Shown: piece by piece, positions 62,990-64,000 of the stretch | Layout: each line of letters begins with the position of its first letter | Numbering within the stretch: position 1 is the stretch's first letter | Source of the DNA: Capitella teleta | Taxonomy: Eukaryota; Annelida; Polychaeta; Capitellidae | Direction: 5' to 3' | DNA length: 64,000 bases | Assembly: GCA_000328365.1 (NCBI GenBank) | Contig: KB295515.1 | Coordinates: 236,932-300,931, forward strand | The notes under the pieces: generated by a model | What the model was told of the DNA's origin: nothing | What the model saw: only the letters and a program-made list of their open reading frames with translations | Database searches by the model: none | Position numbers and translations under genes: made by a program

Positions 62990-63355
62990 ACCTGCACCTG
63001 GGCTTCACCTACGACAAAGACTTGACATTTAACTCACTTAACACGATATAAAACCCAATCTCCACAAATTCTCATTCATACCAGAGCTACATTCGACCAC
63101 ACTTCGAGTACTGGCAACAGTAGTAAGCATCACCAGCACGGACCGCACTCAAAAAATGGACGGGGATATGTGTGAGTGTGATTGGGGTTTTACGACTCCA
63201 CCCAAACCTATACAATAAAAAATTATACGCTCGAGAAAAGCTCCAGCACCGGGTCATGCGCAAAATAGATGCCTAACCCATACACCCAGCTACTGCCCTC
63301 GATAGCCAAGACATGCAGCAGGTGCAGTCCATGGCAACCAGCAAGACCTCTAGGG
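62990..63355 (+). mobile_element. LINE fragment with SINE piece inside
   Basis: A plus frame from 62995 reads HLGFTYDKDLTFNSL, then after a stop, YQSYIRPHFEYW (about 63080-63115), and after the SINE piece, LQHRVMRKIDA (about 63240). These match the distal reverse transcriptase region of Jockey/CR1-type LINEs. Stops and shifts make it a dead fragment. Confidence 0.75.
63169..63211 (-). mobile_element. SINE 3'-end fragment
   Basis: On the minus strand it matches the 3' end of the tRNA-derived SINEs (GGGTGGAGTCGTAAAACCCC followed by a CACTC tail). Only about 40 bp remain, lying inside the LINE remnant. Confidence 0.75.
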
Positions 63356-64000
63356 GTAGGTGAATAAGATCATCATCACCAAAACCTGACCTGCAGCTAA
63401 CGTTAACTTAGGCAACGCCGAGGGCTCAGAAAATACCACTGCTTCATGCAAAAGGCTCCATCTTTACGCACACTTCAAGCCATCCAGATTACTAATGTTA
63501 ATTGTATTATCTTGCCCAGTCATGAATACAACATCCATGCAGATAACTTTTTAAAAGTTCAGTTTGTCTCTGATTTGGATTCTGAAATACCCGTAGGATG
63601 TACTTCTTGTCAGAAAGCCGTTCTGGTTCAATAGCAAATATAACTTGCATGTGTACGGTGTTCTATTTCAAGCCCATTTATAAGTCCATTGCATCAGTTG
63701 GACGCCAGCCTCGCCAGGCACCACCTAGTGGCTTCCAGGAAGTTCTGCAGCAACCAGGAAGCAGCAAACTAACTGGTTATTTCCGGAAATCACAGCGCAA
63801 AGGAAATTGAGCGCCACGTGTTCGCGTGAGATGCTTGTTATATTCTCTCAAAGTGTAATTTGTGTTCTTGCTAGTTCCGCCTCGAAGGATATTAACCCAA
63901 TATACTTTTGTCCAGAATCCCTGGTTTAACCTTTTTCTTTAGCAATGAAAAACTGTCTAAGGCGACCACCTTCTAAACATTGACCAGATGGTCATCTTGC
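63356..64000. other. Right edge, no supported gene
   Basis: A plus frame at 63598-63810 ends in a basic, Gln/Pro-rich stretch (KLTGYFRKSQRKGN), but no start, splice context or family could be tied to it. Confidence 0.35.

Noticed and set aside
1-64000. CRISPR array, bacterial operon or phage
   Set aside because: Intron-containing genes, SINEs and LINEs show animal nuclear DNA; no regularly spaced repeats of CRISPR type were seen.

Overview
The window looks like nuclear DNA of an invertebrate animal. It is AT-rich and gene-poor, its genes are split by GT-AG introns, and it carries tRNA-derived SINEs, broken LINEs, pogo-type DNA transposons and two retroelement fossils. Frequent ACATGTAC-like motifs and the gene content suggest a marine invertebrate such as an echinoderm or mollusc, but I cannot fix the phylum from sequence alone.

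I can model four host-type or element-borne protein genes with consistent splice phases. (1) 19482-25213 (+) is an 18-exon gene for a large protein with an N-terminal Tudor-like region, an acidic repeat region, two zinc-finger-like Cys/His motifs and a tyrosine-recombinase catalytic domain whose R-K-R-H-Y residues all appear present. (2) 36495-38215 (+) is a three-exon secreted C-type lectin with an EPN sugar-binding motif. (3) 49544-50813 (-) is a two-exon class A G-protein-coupled receptor. (4) 57746-61075 (+) is a six-exon single-pass membrane protein with a long Thr-rich, mucin-like repeat.

The part most worth attention is about 16.0-27.6 kb. The tyrosine-recombinase gene sits between two fields of a roughly 17-bp degenerate motif (RGTGTAWWNNGCACMTA). 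There are about nine copies at 16341-16720 and eleven at 25840-26810, and I saw no other cluster in the window. Outside these fields, TA-flanked 23-bp pogo-type inverted ends lie at 16044 and 27612. This layout suggests either one large element of about 11.6 kb, or a tyrosine-recombinase element inserted into a small pogo copy. Within it, a four-unit 176-bp tandem duplication repeats a symmetric exon, and a SINE with a 13-bp target duplication has landed in a pogo transposase remnant.

The rest of the window is mostly intergenic DNA with dispersed repeats: a DIRS-like retroelement fossil near 11.5-12.5 kb, LINE pieces at 30.1, 51.1, 55.5 and 63.0 kb, a Ty3/gypsy-like fossil at 45.2-46.8 kb on the minus strand, a second full SINE at 47 kb, a small hairpin MITE at 44.3 kb, and several perfect palindromes and tandem repeats. 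I see no operon-like organisation; each gene stands alone.
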